Shown here: positions 1 through 5,115 of the stretch, in pieces | Position numbering within the stretch: the stretch's first letter is position 1 | How the letters are laid out: each line of letters opens with the position of its first letter | Assembly: GCA_017620315.1 (NCBI GenBank) | Contig: JAFZQQ010000415.1 | Coordinates: forward strand, 1 to 6,359 | Length of the DNA: 6,359 bases | Direction: 5' to 3' | Source: Oscillospiraceae bacterium | GTDB lineage: Bacteria; Bacillota; Clostridia; Oscillospirales; Oscillospiraceae | Made by a program: the position numbers and the translations under genes | Notes under the pieces: generated by a model | Database searches by the model: none | Told to the model about the DNA's origin: nothing | Seen by the model: the letters and a program-made list of their open reading frames with translations, nothing else

Positions 1-590
1 GCTGGATGGACGACTACGGAAGCTCTTCCCTTACGCCGTGGGCCGCCCACAGGGACGTTATGACGAAGCTGGTCGTCGGAGAGGGCGTGCGCTCGATCGG
101 GAACAGCGCCTTCGGCGGGGCAGGCAAGCTTGCCCTCGTGACCCTGCCCGCCAGCCTCAAAGCCATCGGCAACAGTGCGTTCGGAAGAGGCACGACGTTC
201 GAGGCGGTCTACTACGGCGGCGGCACGGAGGACCGGGAGGCGATCGGCTGCAAGCCCGAAAACCAGCGTCTGATCAATTCCCCGTGGTTGTATTACTGCA
301 ACGGACCTGTCACGGTCAGCGGCAAAAAAGCCGATGATGCCGGCACAAAGCTTGCCTGGTCCGTGCGCAACGCCCAGTCGGGCTCGCTGCTCATCATTGC
401 GCGGTACGATCCGGCCGGAAAAATGGAGAACGTGGAGCTTGTCGCAATCGAACGCAGCGAAGACGGTCTGATCGATCTGAGCAGCTTCGAGGCGGACTCC
501 GTCTTCAGGTTCATGCTTGTGGACAGCAAGACCTTTGCGCCGCTGTGTGAGGTATGCAGCTACACTGTGAACTTTGAATATGAACTTTGA
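1..590 (+). CDS. BspA-type leucine-rich-repeat surface protein, C-terminal part (5' end outside window)
   Basis: The frame is open to the left edge, so the ATG at position 6 is an internal Met and the true start lies upstream. Numbering from that Met, two LRR_5-type repeats are visible, with IGNSAFG beginning at residues 31 and 54, a 23-residue period typical of BspA-like repeats. The repeat block ends in a VYYGGGTEDREAI segment (about 68-80), matching the capping motif common in Firmicutes BspA-like proteins. Residues about 100-185 form a beta-rich C-terminal domain with an IIARYDPAGKM core and a later FMLVDS..APLCE strand, a pattern I recognise from clostridial cell-surface proteins. Such proteins are normally secreted or wall-associated and are thought to mediate adhesion; that role is inferred. 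No LPXTG or membrane anchor follows, so anchoring must be N-terminal or absent. The last codons lie in a 13-bp tandem duplication. An intrinsic terminator follows 25 nt after the stop. Confidence 0.85.
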   Translation, partial: WMDDYGSSSLTPWAAHRDVMTKLVVGEGVRSIGNSAFGGAGKLALVTLPASLKAIGNSAFGRGTTFEAVYYGGGTEDREAIGCKPENQRLINSPWLYYCNGPVTVSGKKADDAGTKLAWSVRNAQSGSLLIIARYDPAGKMENVELVAIERSEDGLIDLSSFEADSVFRFMLVDSKTFAPLCEVCSYTVNFEYEL

Positions 591-593
591 ATA
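568..593 (+). repeat. 13-bp perfect tandem duplication across the LRR gene stop codon
   Basis: TGAACTTTGAATA occurs twice head to tail (568-580 and 581-593), followed by another TGA. The stop codon in use (588-590) lies in the second copy. With one copy removed, the frame would read on to TGA at 601-603, and the protein would end ...NFEYDC instead of ...NFEYEL with the same length. This looks like a recent replication-slippage event with little effect on the product. Confidence 0.9.
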
Positions 594-600
594 TGACTGC

Positions 601-637
601 TGAGCCGCGGCGCGGAAAGCGGCTCAGCCGCTTTTTT
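601..637 (+). terminator. Intrinsic terminator of the LRR gene, with a competing upstream stem
   Basis: AAAGCGGC (616-623) pairs with GCCGCTTT (627-634) around a TCA loop and runs into a T-tract (632-637), a standard rho-independent terminator on the plus strand. TGAGCCGC (601-608) is also perfectly complementary to GCGGCTCA (619-626), so a second stem with a 10-nt loop can form instead of the terminator stem. There is no T-tract in the minus-strand direction, so it serves only the LRR gene. Confidence 0.8.
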
Positions 638-639
638 GA

Positions 640-789
640 GTAAGCTGCGCTTCCCGGTCTTAAAAGGAAGGGCGCACGGGAGCTCCGTGCAATGTGTACT
701 TTTCCCCGCACGTGTCGGGGGAAAATACGATCAGGTTCATTCGCCGGTAAGCGGCCGGCAAGCCCTGCGGGACATTCTTTGACAAGCTG
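640..789. other. Non-coding gap between convergent genes, with several small inverted repeats
   Basis: No convincing gene was found on either strand. Inverted repeats seen are GCACGG/CCGTGC (674-679 and 685-690, 5-nt loop), TTTTCCCC/GGGGAAAA (700-707 and 718-725, 10-nt loop) and GCCGG/CCGGC (744-748 and 755-759). A 26-codon minus-strand frame covers the middle of the gap but has no ribosome binding site. The region may be only convergent 3' UTR, or it may hold a small structured RNA; the sequence does not decide. Confidence 0.4.
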
Positions 790-825
790 ACAAAAGGGAG
801 AGGCGGAAACGCCTCTCCCTTTTGT
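790..825 (-). terminator. Perfect 16-bp hairpin, terminator of adenine deaminase, probably bidirectional
   Basis: Bases 790-805 are fully complementary to 810-825 around a 4-nt loop (GAAA on the plus strand, TTTC on the minus strand). The stem base is A-rich on one side and T-rich on the other, giving a TTTTGT run in both directions. It lies 39 nt beyond the stop codon of the minus-strand adenine deaminase gene, which has no other terminator. On the plus strand it would act as a backup for the LRR gene. Confidence 0.8.
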
Positions 826-864
826 TGTAGACCTATACGCTATTCCGATAGATTATTGTCGAAC

Positions 865-2595
865 TTATACATATCTCTGGTTGTCGACGTCGAATACGCC
901 GCGCGTGGTCAGGCGCAGCGTCGGGATGACCGGCAGCGCCATGAACGAGAGCGTCATAAACGGATCGACGCCGCGGCTGACGCCGAGCGCGAACGCTGCT
1001 TCCTTCGCCTTTTCGAGCTTATCGTTGACGGTTTTGAGCGGTTCCTCGCTCATAATGCCCGCGATCTCAAGCTGCAGCTCGCCCTTTGCCTCGCCGCCGT
1101 CCCAGACGACGATGCCTCCGTTCAGCGCCACAACACGGTTGACCGCCGCCGCCATATCCTCCTCATTTGTGCCGACGACGATGATGTTGTGGCTGTCGTG
1201 GGAGATGGAGGTCGCGACCGCGCCGGACTTGAGCCCGTAGCCCTTGATGTAGCCGACGCCGATATGGTGCGTGTTCTTGTGCCGCTCGACGACGGCGATT
1301 TTGAGTATGTCGCCCTCGACGTCAATCTTGTCGGCATAGCCCGCGTCCGAGGTCACGATCTCCCCCGGCACCATGCCCAAAACGCCGCGCGGGCGCGTCT
1401 CGACGAAGTCCCCGGCGCTGAGGCGCGGGACGTGGAAGGTCTCGTGCGCGTGCTTGACGAGATAGGGCTCGATCTCCGGCGCGGGGATGTCGGCAAGCTT
1501 CTCTCCGTCGTACATGAGCCGGCCCTTCTTGTACACCGAGAGGATGTTGAAATCCTTGAAATTATCGATGATGACGAAGTCGGCAAGGAAGCCCGGCGCG
1601 ACCGCGCCGCGGTTGTTCAGAAGGAAGTAGCGCGCGGCGTGGTGCGAGGCGCACTTGACCGCGATGATCGGGTCGACGCCCGCCTCGATCGCCCTCTTCA
1701 CGATATAGTCCATGTGCCCGAGCTCCAGAAGGTCGTTCGGGTGCTTGTCGTCGGTGCAGAACATGCAGTAGGTGTAATACTGCGGGGTGAGCAGCGGCAG
1801 CAGCGCGTCGAGATTGCGCGCGGCCGTGCCCTCGCGGATCATGATATACTGCCCGCGCTCCAGCTTGGCAAGCGCGTCCCGGATGTCCGAGCATTCATGG
1901 TCGGAGTAGACGCCCGCGGCTATGTAGGCGTTGAGGTCGTTGCCGCTCAGGTTGGGCGCGTGGCCGTCGATTTTCTTGTGGTGCGCCTGCGCGGCGACGA
2001 TCTTCTGCAGCACCTGCTCGTCCGCGCCGACGACGCCGACAAAGTTCATCATCTCGGCAAGGCCCTCGACGCGCCCGTGCTCGTAGAAGGAGTCTATCGC
2101 GCGGTAGTCCAGCGACGCGCCCGACTCGTCCAGCGGCGTCGCCGGGACGCAGGAGGGCAGCATCACGCGCACGTCGACGGGCAGGCCCTCGGTAGCCTGC
2201 AGGATGTATTCGATGCCGTCCGTGCCCATGACGTTGGTGATCTCGTGCGGGTCGGTGACGACGGTGGTCGTGCCGTGCGGCAGCACAGCCTTAACGAACT
2301 CGGTGGGCGATACAAGCGAGCTTTCAAGATGGATGTGCGCGTCGACAAAGCCCGGCAGCACCAGCTTGCCGCCAACGTCGACCTCGACCTTGCCGTGGTA
2401 CTCCTCGCCCATTCCGGCGATCAGCCCGCCCGCGACCGCAATGTCGCCGTGGCTCAGCTCGTTGCAGAAGACATTAACGTAGGTCGCGTTCTTCAGCACC
2501 AGATCCGCTTCCTCGCGCCCTGCGGCGACCTCCACCACATGCACCTTCTTGGCAAACTTCCGATTGATCTTGCCCGCGTAGCTCTCCTTTGCCAT
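865..2595 (-). CDS. ade: Adenine deaminase (AdeC type)
   Basis: This 576-residue amidohydrolase-superfamily enzyme converts adenine to hypoxanthine and ammonia (EC 3.5.4.2) in the cytoplasm, for purine salvage or use of adenine as a nitrogen source. Its length matches the family (about 570-600). Motifs in order: PGFVDAHIHLESS (81-93) with the HxH metal site and following Glu; DPHEI (115-119); the GHAP histidine (212); SDHE (231-234); CTDDK (280-284); AVAPGFLADFVI (331-342), the usual end of the barrel; SISHDSHN (463-470) and FMALPVIP (551-558), both characteristic of adenine deaminases rather than other amidohydrolases. All expected metal and active-site motifs appear intact. The ATG start is supported by GGAGGTG at 2601-2607, 5 nt upstream. 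The gene sits between the ModE-gene terminator and its own hairpin terminator, so it is probably monocistronic. It is very GC-rich, which explains long open frames on the opposite strand. Confidence 0.97.
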   Translation of the reverse strand: MAKESYAGKINRKFAKKVHVVEVAAGREEADLVLKNATYVNVFCNELSHGDIAVAGGLIAGMGEEYHGKVEVDVGGKLVLPGFVDAHIHLESSLVSPTEFVKAVLPHGTTTVVTDPHEITNVMGTDGIEYILQATEGLPVDVRVMLPSCVPATPLDESGASLDYRAIDSFYEHGRVEGLAEMMNFVGVVGADEQVLQKIVAAQAHHKKIDGHAPNLSGNDLNAYIAAGVYSDHECSDIRDALAKLERGQYIMIREGTAARNLDALLPLLTPQYYTYCMFCTDDKHPNDLLELGHMDYIVKRAIEAGVDPIIAVKCASHHAARYFLLNNRGAVAPGFLADFVIIDNFKDFNILSVYKKGRLMYDGEKLADIPAPEIEPYLVKHAHETFHVPRLSAGDFVETRPRGVLGMVPGEIVTSDAGYADKIDVEGDILKIAVVERHKNTHHIGVGYIKGYGLKSGAVATSISHDSHNIIVVGTNEEDMAAAVNRVVALNGGIVVWDGGEAKGELQLEIAGIMSEEPLKTVNDKLEKAKEAAFALGVSRGVDPFMTLSFMALPVIPTLRLTTRGVFDVDNQRYV

Positions 2596-2600
2596 TGCCG

Positions 2601-2607
2601 CACCTCC
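2601..2607 (-). promoter_or_regulatory. Strong ribosome binding site of ade
   Basis: The minus strand reads GGAGGTG, near-perfect complementarity to the 16S 3' end, 5 nt before the ade ATG. The leader upstream is AT-rich and contains no recognisable purine riboswitch. Confidence 0.85.
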
Positions 2608-2644
2608 GAATCAAAATATTTTTTTGTATTCATTTATTTTATTT

Positions 2645-2673
2645 AGGATAACGCAAAAGCAACCGCGGTTCAA
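2645..2673 (-). promoter_or_regulatory. Candidate sigma-A promoter of ade with a palindrome in the spacer
   Basis: The minus strand reads TTGAAC (2673-2668), a 17-nt spacer, then TATCCT (2650-2645), an acceptable -35/-10 pair at ideal spacing. It lies between the terminator at 2709-2744 and the ade ribosome binding site, where a promoter is needed. The spacer and the edge of the -35 contain the palindrome AACCGCGGTT (2661-2670), a possible operator. Assigned by eye only. Confidence 0.5.
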
Positions 2674-2708
2674 GCCAAAATTTCACGAGTTTTTTTGTTG
2701 AAAGCGGC

Positions 2709-2744
2709 AAAAGGGCGTGTCGCGGAACGTCCCGCAACACGCCC
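2709..2744 (-). terminator. Intrinsic terminator of the ModE-like gene / upstream operon
   Basis: GGGCGTGTCGCGG (2713-2725) pairs with CCGCAACACGCCC (2732-2744), with one G-U wobble when read as minus-strand RNA and a 6-nt loop. It is followed on the minus strand by TTTT (2712-2709). It lies 63 nt past the ModE-like stop codon and separates that transcript from ade. Confidence 0.85.
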
Positions 2745-2766
2745 AGGCTGATATTCGATTGCATAG

Positions 2767-2780
2767 TTTCCGCGCGGAAA
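2767..2780. repeat. 14-bp perfect palindrome in the ModE-like gene 3' UTR
   Basis: TTTCCGCGCGGAAA is a perfect uninterrupted palindrome between the ModE-like stop codon and its terminator. Having no loop, it resembles a protein-binding site more than an RNA hairpin. Function unknown. Confidence 0.6.
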
Positions 2781-2807
2781 AGCGGCTGTATTCCGCAAAG
2801 GCCGGCG

Positions 2808-3167
2808 TCAGGCATTACGCTTGTTGTAAAACCCAAACTCCTGCGCGATCAGCTCGCTGCCGTAAGCGCCGAGCTTTTCGACGCAGCGCTCGTATGCCGC
2901 GAGGAACTGCCGCGCTTCGTCGGTCAGCTCCGCTCCGCCGCCGCCCTTTCCGCCCGTTGAAGATGCAAGCAGTTTGACGCCGAGGCCCTCCTCGGCGTTT
3001 TTCGTTATCTTCCACGCCTTTGAATACGCCATCTCCATCGACTGCGCCGCCGCGCGCAGCGAGTGGTGCTCGTCCACGCGGTGCAGCAGCTCCGCGATAC
3101 CCGGGCCAAAGCACTTTCTGTCCGTAAAAAGCCGCAGCGACAGCACGGGGTGAAGCTCATTTTTCAT
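2808..3167 (-). CDS. ModE-like winged helix-turn-helix regulator, single domain
   Basis: The product (119 residues from the ATG chosen here) matches the N-terminal DNA-binding domain of ModE, the molybdate-responsive regulator, which has a LysR-like winged helix. The helix-turn-helix covers about residues 36-59 (SLRAAAQSMEMAYSKAW...), followed by a wing with a glycine run, GGKGGGGAELT (72-82), and a C-terminal dimerisation-type helix. There is no MOP/TOBE molybdate-binding domain, so molybdate sensing is not supported; many clostridial genomes carry such stand-alone versions with unknown effectors. An in-frame GTG at 3174-3176 would add three residues, but it overlaps the ribosome binding site AAGGGAAG, which is spaced 8 nt from the ATG at 3165-3167. 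The gene starts 76 nt after the peptidase stop with no terminator between, so co-transcription is possible. An inverted repeat just upstream could be an autoregulatory operator. Confidence 0.85.
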   Translation of the reverse strand: MKNELHPVLSLRLFTDRKCFGPGIAELLHRVDEHHSLRAAAQSMEMAYSKAWKITKNAEEGLGVKLLASSTGGKGGGGAELTDEARQFLAAYERCVEKLGAYGSELIAQEFGFYNKRNA

Positions 3168-3175
3168 ACTCGGCA

Positions 3176-3183
3176 CTTCCCTT
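3176..3183 (-). promoter_or_regulatory. Ribosome binding site that fixes the ModE-like start at ATG 3167
   Basis: The minus strand reads AAGGGAAG, 8 nt before ATG 3165-3167. It overlaps the alternative GTG codon (3174-3176), so that codon cannot be served by it. Confidence 0.65.
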
Positions 3184-3185
3184 CG

Positions 3186-3199
3186 TATGATTTCTCATA
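3186..3199. promoter_or_regulatory. Inverted repeat upstream of the ModE-like gene, possible operator
   Basis: TATGA and TCATA are perfect inverted copies separated by 4 nt. The site sits directly upstream of the ribosome binding site, where an autoregulator would bind, in a locally AT-rich stretch. TAAGAT just upstream on the minus strand could be a -10, but no clear -35 was found. It does not match the classical ModE box. Confidence 0.35.
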
Positions 3200-3243
3200 T
3201 CTTATTTCGACCGGGTTAGGAAAAAATAAAGTGGTGAAACCGA

Positions 3244-4275
3244 TTATTGCTTATAAACCGTCTTAATGATACAGTCTCTGCCCATTTCCACGACGAAGTT
3301 TCCGTTCAGCACCTTTATTTGACCATCGTCATAGTACGACACAAAGTAATTGGACGTTGCATATCTTCCGTCCCATCGGGCGTCCCAGATGTTTAAACTG
3401 CAAAGCGGATAGCCGCCCTGCAAAACGATCTCGTTTTTATCAAGCGCGGACCGGATGATCCCGTTTGTTTCATCCGTGAATGCTTTGACGCACTCGTTCA
3501 CCTTCGGGTCTGTCCGGGAGCCGCGCTGCAGCGGCGAAGCGCCATCTATGGCCTTTACGGCAAACGGGATATCGTCAAATGCCTGAAAGTCCACCGCGGA
3601 GTGCAGCTCCAGACAACGCAGGAAAGCGGCTCCGATCCCATACGAAACGACCCGGATCGGCGTGTAGCTGGCGGGCTTTTTGATCTTGTCCATGATCTTA
3701 TCCCACGCCGAAGCCGCCTTTTGCGGGTCAAGCTGCGCAAGCGCCTTCAGCTCGACATAATTTGCGCTGCCCTCAATTTGCTCTATCCTCGCCTCATAGT
3801 CATACTCCGCGGGGAACTTCTCCGAGCGCAGCTTCCGCAAGGACAAAAGCTCAGAAAATGCCGCGGCGCTGCCGTTTGCAAAAGCGTCCTTGATAAGCTC
3901 GGCTTCGTCGAGCTTCATGGTGATGTTTTCCGTCGAATACCGATAGTCAAAAAGCGCCGCTCTCTCGTCCGCCCAGCGGCTCTCGCCGGAAGCCTTCTGA
4001 AAGGCGTGGAACATTTCATGCACGATGGAGGAAGCGAGCAGATCAAGATCCTCCACCGGCTCTGACAAATCCCAAATGGCGATATGCTCGCCCTTGTACT
4101 CGATGGAGGTGTTGGCGGTGAATTCCTCTGTTTTTTCAATGTAAGCGCCGTCAAAAAAGCACTGCTCATCGTTATACAACGCGAATCTGAGCGGAGCAAA
4201 GCCTCTCCAAAGCGATGAAAAGTCTATCAGCCCGAGTCTGGCCAGCACTTCTCCATATATCTTTTGCAGCTCCAT
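3244..4275 (-). CDS. Putative zinc metallopeptidase, HExxH type, gluzincin-like
   Basis: Family not recognised by name. The product (343 residues) carries HEMFH at 86-90 in the context SSIVHEMFHAFQ, the standard zinc-binding and catalytic motif of metallopeptidases (His86, His90 as ligands, Glu87 as the general base). An EGSANYVE segment at 168-175 offers Glu168 as a gluzincin-style third ligand. A YGIGAAFLRCLE helix (212-223) and a beta-rich C-terminal region (about 281-343) follow. No signal peptide or membrane segment is visible, so the protein is probably cytoplasmic. The ATG at 4273-4275 is preferred because AAAGGA lies 9 nt upstream; the GTG at 4303-4305, which would add ten residues, has no ribosome binding site. 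It starts 37 nt after the 4-TM gene stop and looks co-transcribed with it and the ABC genes. Processing of a peptide linked to the transporter is plausible, but no substrate gene is seen. Its DNA is visibly less GC-rich than ade. Confidence 0.7.
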   Translation of the reverse strand: MELQKIYGEVLARLGLIDFSSLWRGFAPLRFALYNDEQCFFDGAYIEKTEEFTANTSIEYKGEHIAIWDLSEPVEDLDLLASSIVHEMFHAFQKASGESRWADERAALFDYRYSTENITMKLDEAELIKDAFANGSAAAFSELLSLRKLRSEKFPAEYDYEARIEQIEGSANYVELKALAQLDPQKAASAWDKIMDKIKKPASYTPIRVVSYGIGAAFLRCLELHSAVDFQAFDDIPFAVKAIDGASPLQRGSRTDPKVNECVKAFTDETNGIIRSALDKNEIVLQGGYPLCSLNIWDARWDGRYATSNYFVSYYDDGQIKVLNGNFVVEMGRDCIIKTVYKQ

Positions 4276-4284
4276 TGTCGCACA

Positions 4285-4290
4285 TCCTTT
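4285..4290 (-). promoter_or_regulatory. Ribosome binding site that fixes the peptidase start at ATG 4275
   Basis: The minus strand reads AAAGGA, 9 nt before the ATG. It lies inside the extended frame that would start from GTG 4305, which itself has no purine-rich site upstream. Confidence 0.6.
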
Positions 4291-4312
4291 TACAAAAATA
4301 TCCACGGGCTGT

Positions 4313-5080
4313 TCACAAAGGCAAAACGCTCGTCAGCACGCCCAGTATAACCTGACTTGCCAAATTTCCAACTACGGCAGAGGTAATCGCTTTGTCCCTC
4401 GGAAGCTCATCGACGAGCATCACAAAGGTGACCATTTCAACGAGAAGCACCACCGGTATGCAGCCAACATAGATCGAACGCATATATGTGTTCGCGTTGA
4501 GTCCCGCAATCAAATAATGCTGCGCACCCTGCGTAACGATGTTGATTGCAAGGAACATCAGCCAGCTTTTCAGCTTCCGGAAGCCATAGCAGAGAAAGAT
4601 TATCCCTTCTATCAAGACTGCAATGCCGATCCACATGGTAAGAAGCAAGGGCGCGCGCCAACCCGGTATCCCGCGGCTGAGCTGCCCGGTCTTCCAATCC
4701 ATCGTGACATAGTCCTCTGCGCCGCGCACGGTAAGCATCTCGTCGGGAATGACAATCGTCCTCGTTTCACCGCCGCCGGAAAAAACCAGCTCTGCGTCCT
4801 TGAGGTCAACGTTGTTCCCGTACCACTCTTTGATCTGCCTTGTCTCTGCGCGATACAGCCGATGCTGCCACTCCCATGCGCGATGCTTTGCCTCCATCCC
4901 GGCCGTTACGGTCTTTCCCTGCTTTTTGATATGGATGGTTACGGTAAGATCGTTCGGTGCGTGAAGAGTCAATACCGTGAGGATAGGCGGGTAATAAGGC
5001 GGCAGCGCAGCCATGACCGGTGAGGATAACAAGAGCAGCGCGGCCATAAGCGACAAAGCATAGCGTTTTGTTTTGCTCAT
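4313..5080 (-). CDS. Secreted-domain protein with signal peptide and four membrane helices, unknown family
   Basis: Not recognised as a named family. From the ATG chosen here (255 residues) it has a clear signal peptide: a KTKR n-region, a hydrophobic core (about 9-20), and a likely cleavage after VMA (residue 24). An extracytoplasmic domain of about 115 residues follows, rich in beta strands (LTVTIHIKK near 45-53), with an aromatic/charged stretch WEWQHRLYRAE (69-79). Four hydrophobic segments close the protein, at about 142-165, 172-193, 203-223 and 231-254. Segments 1 and 2 are joined by a basic turn (FRKLKSW), as expected for a cytoplasmic loop. The layout fits a sensor, receptor or accessory subunit in the cytoplasmic membrane. 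It lies between the ABC ATPase (35-nt gap) and the peptidase (37-nt gap), so it probably works with the transporter. AGTAGG 6 nt upstream supports this ATG; an in-frame ATG at 5084-5086 and TTG at 5096-5098 are less likely. Confidence 0.7.
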   Translation of the reverse strand: MSKTKRYALSLMAALLLLSSPVMAALPPYYPPILTVLTLHAPNDLTVTIHIKKQGKTVTAGMEAKHRAWEWQHRLYRAETRQIKEWYGNNVDLKDAELVFSGGGETRTIVIPDEMLTVRGAEDYVTMDWKTGQLSRGIPGWRAPLLLTMWIGIAVLIEGIIFLCYGFRKLKSWLMFLAINIVTQGAQHYLIAGLNANTYMRSIYVGCIPVVLLVEMVTFVMLVDELPRDKAITSAVVGNLASQVILGVLTSVLPL

Positions 5081-5086
5081 GTGCAT

Positions 5087-5092
5087 CCTACT
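5087..5092 (-). promoter_or_regulatory. Ribosome binding site that fixes the 4-TM protein start at ATG 5080
   Basis: The minus strand reads AGTAGG, 6 nt before ATG 5078-5080. It directly abuts the alternative ATG at 5084-5086, too close to serve it. The chosen start gives a compact signal-peptide n-region. Confidence 0.55.
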
Positions 5093-5115
5093 CTGCAAGC
5101 TCTGCGCGATATGCC

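Noticed and set aside
511..711. 66-codon minus-strand frame opposite the LRR gene end
   Set aside because: It crosses the LRR terminator and tandem repeat, has no ribosome binding site, and has an unconvincing composition.
660..740. 26-codon minus-strand frame in the intergenic gap (begins MNLIVFSPDTCGEK)
   Set aside because: No Shine-Dalgarno sequence precedes the ATG, and the frame lies over inverted repeats. It is too short to support without homologues.
2596..2644. Possible purine riboswitch in the ade leader
   Set aside because: The leader between the promoter candidate and the ribosome binding site is short and AT-rich, with no three-stem purine aptamer pattern.
856..2646. 596-codon plus-strand open frame opposite adenine deaminase
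   Set aside because: It is antisense to an intact, fully recognisable enzyme. Its translation is rich in Arg, Asp, Val and Ala with no family resemblance, as expected from the complement of a GC-rich gene.
3177..3243. Possible terminator between the peptidase and the ModE-like gene
   Set aside because: A T-rich stretch exists on the minus strand but no stem precedes it; the repeated CGGTTT motif nearby is a direct repeat, not an inverted one.
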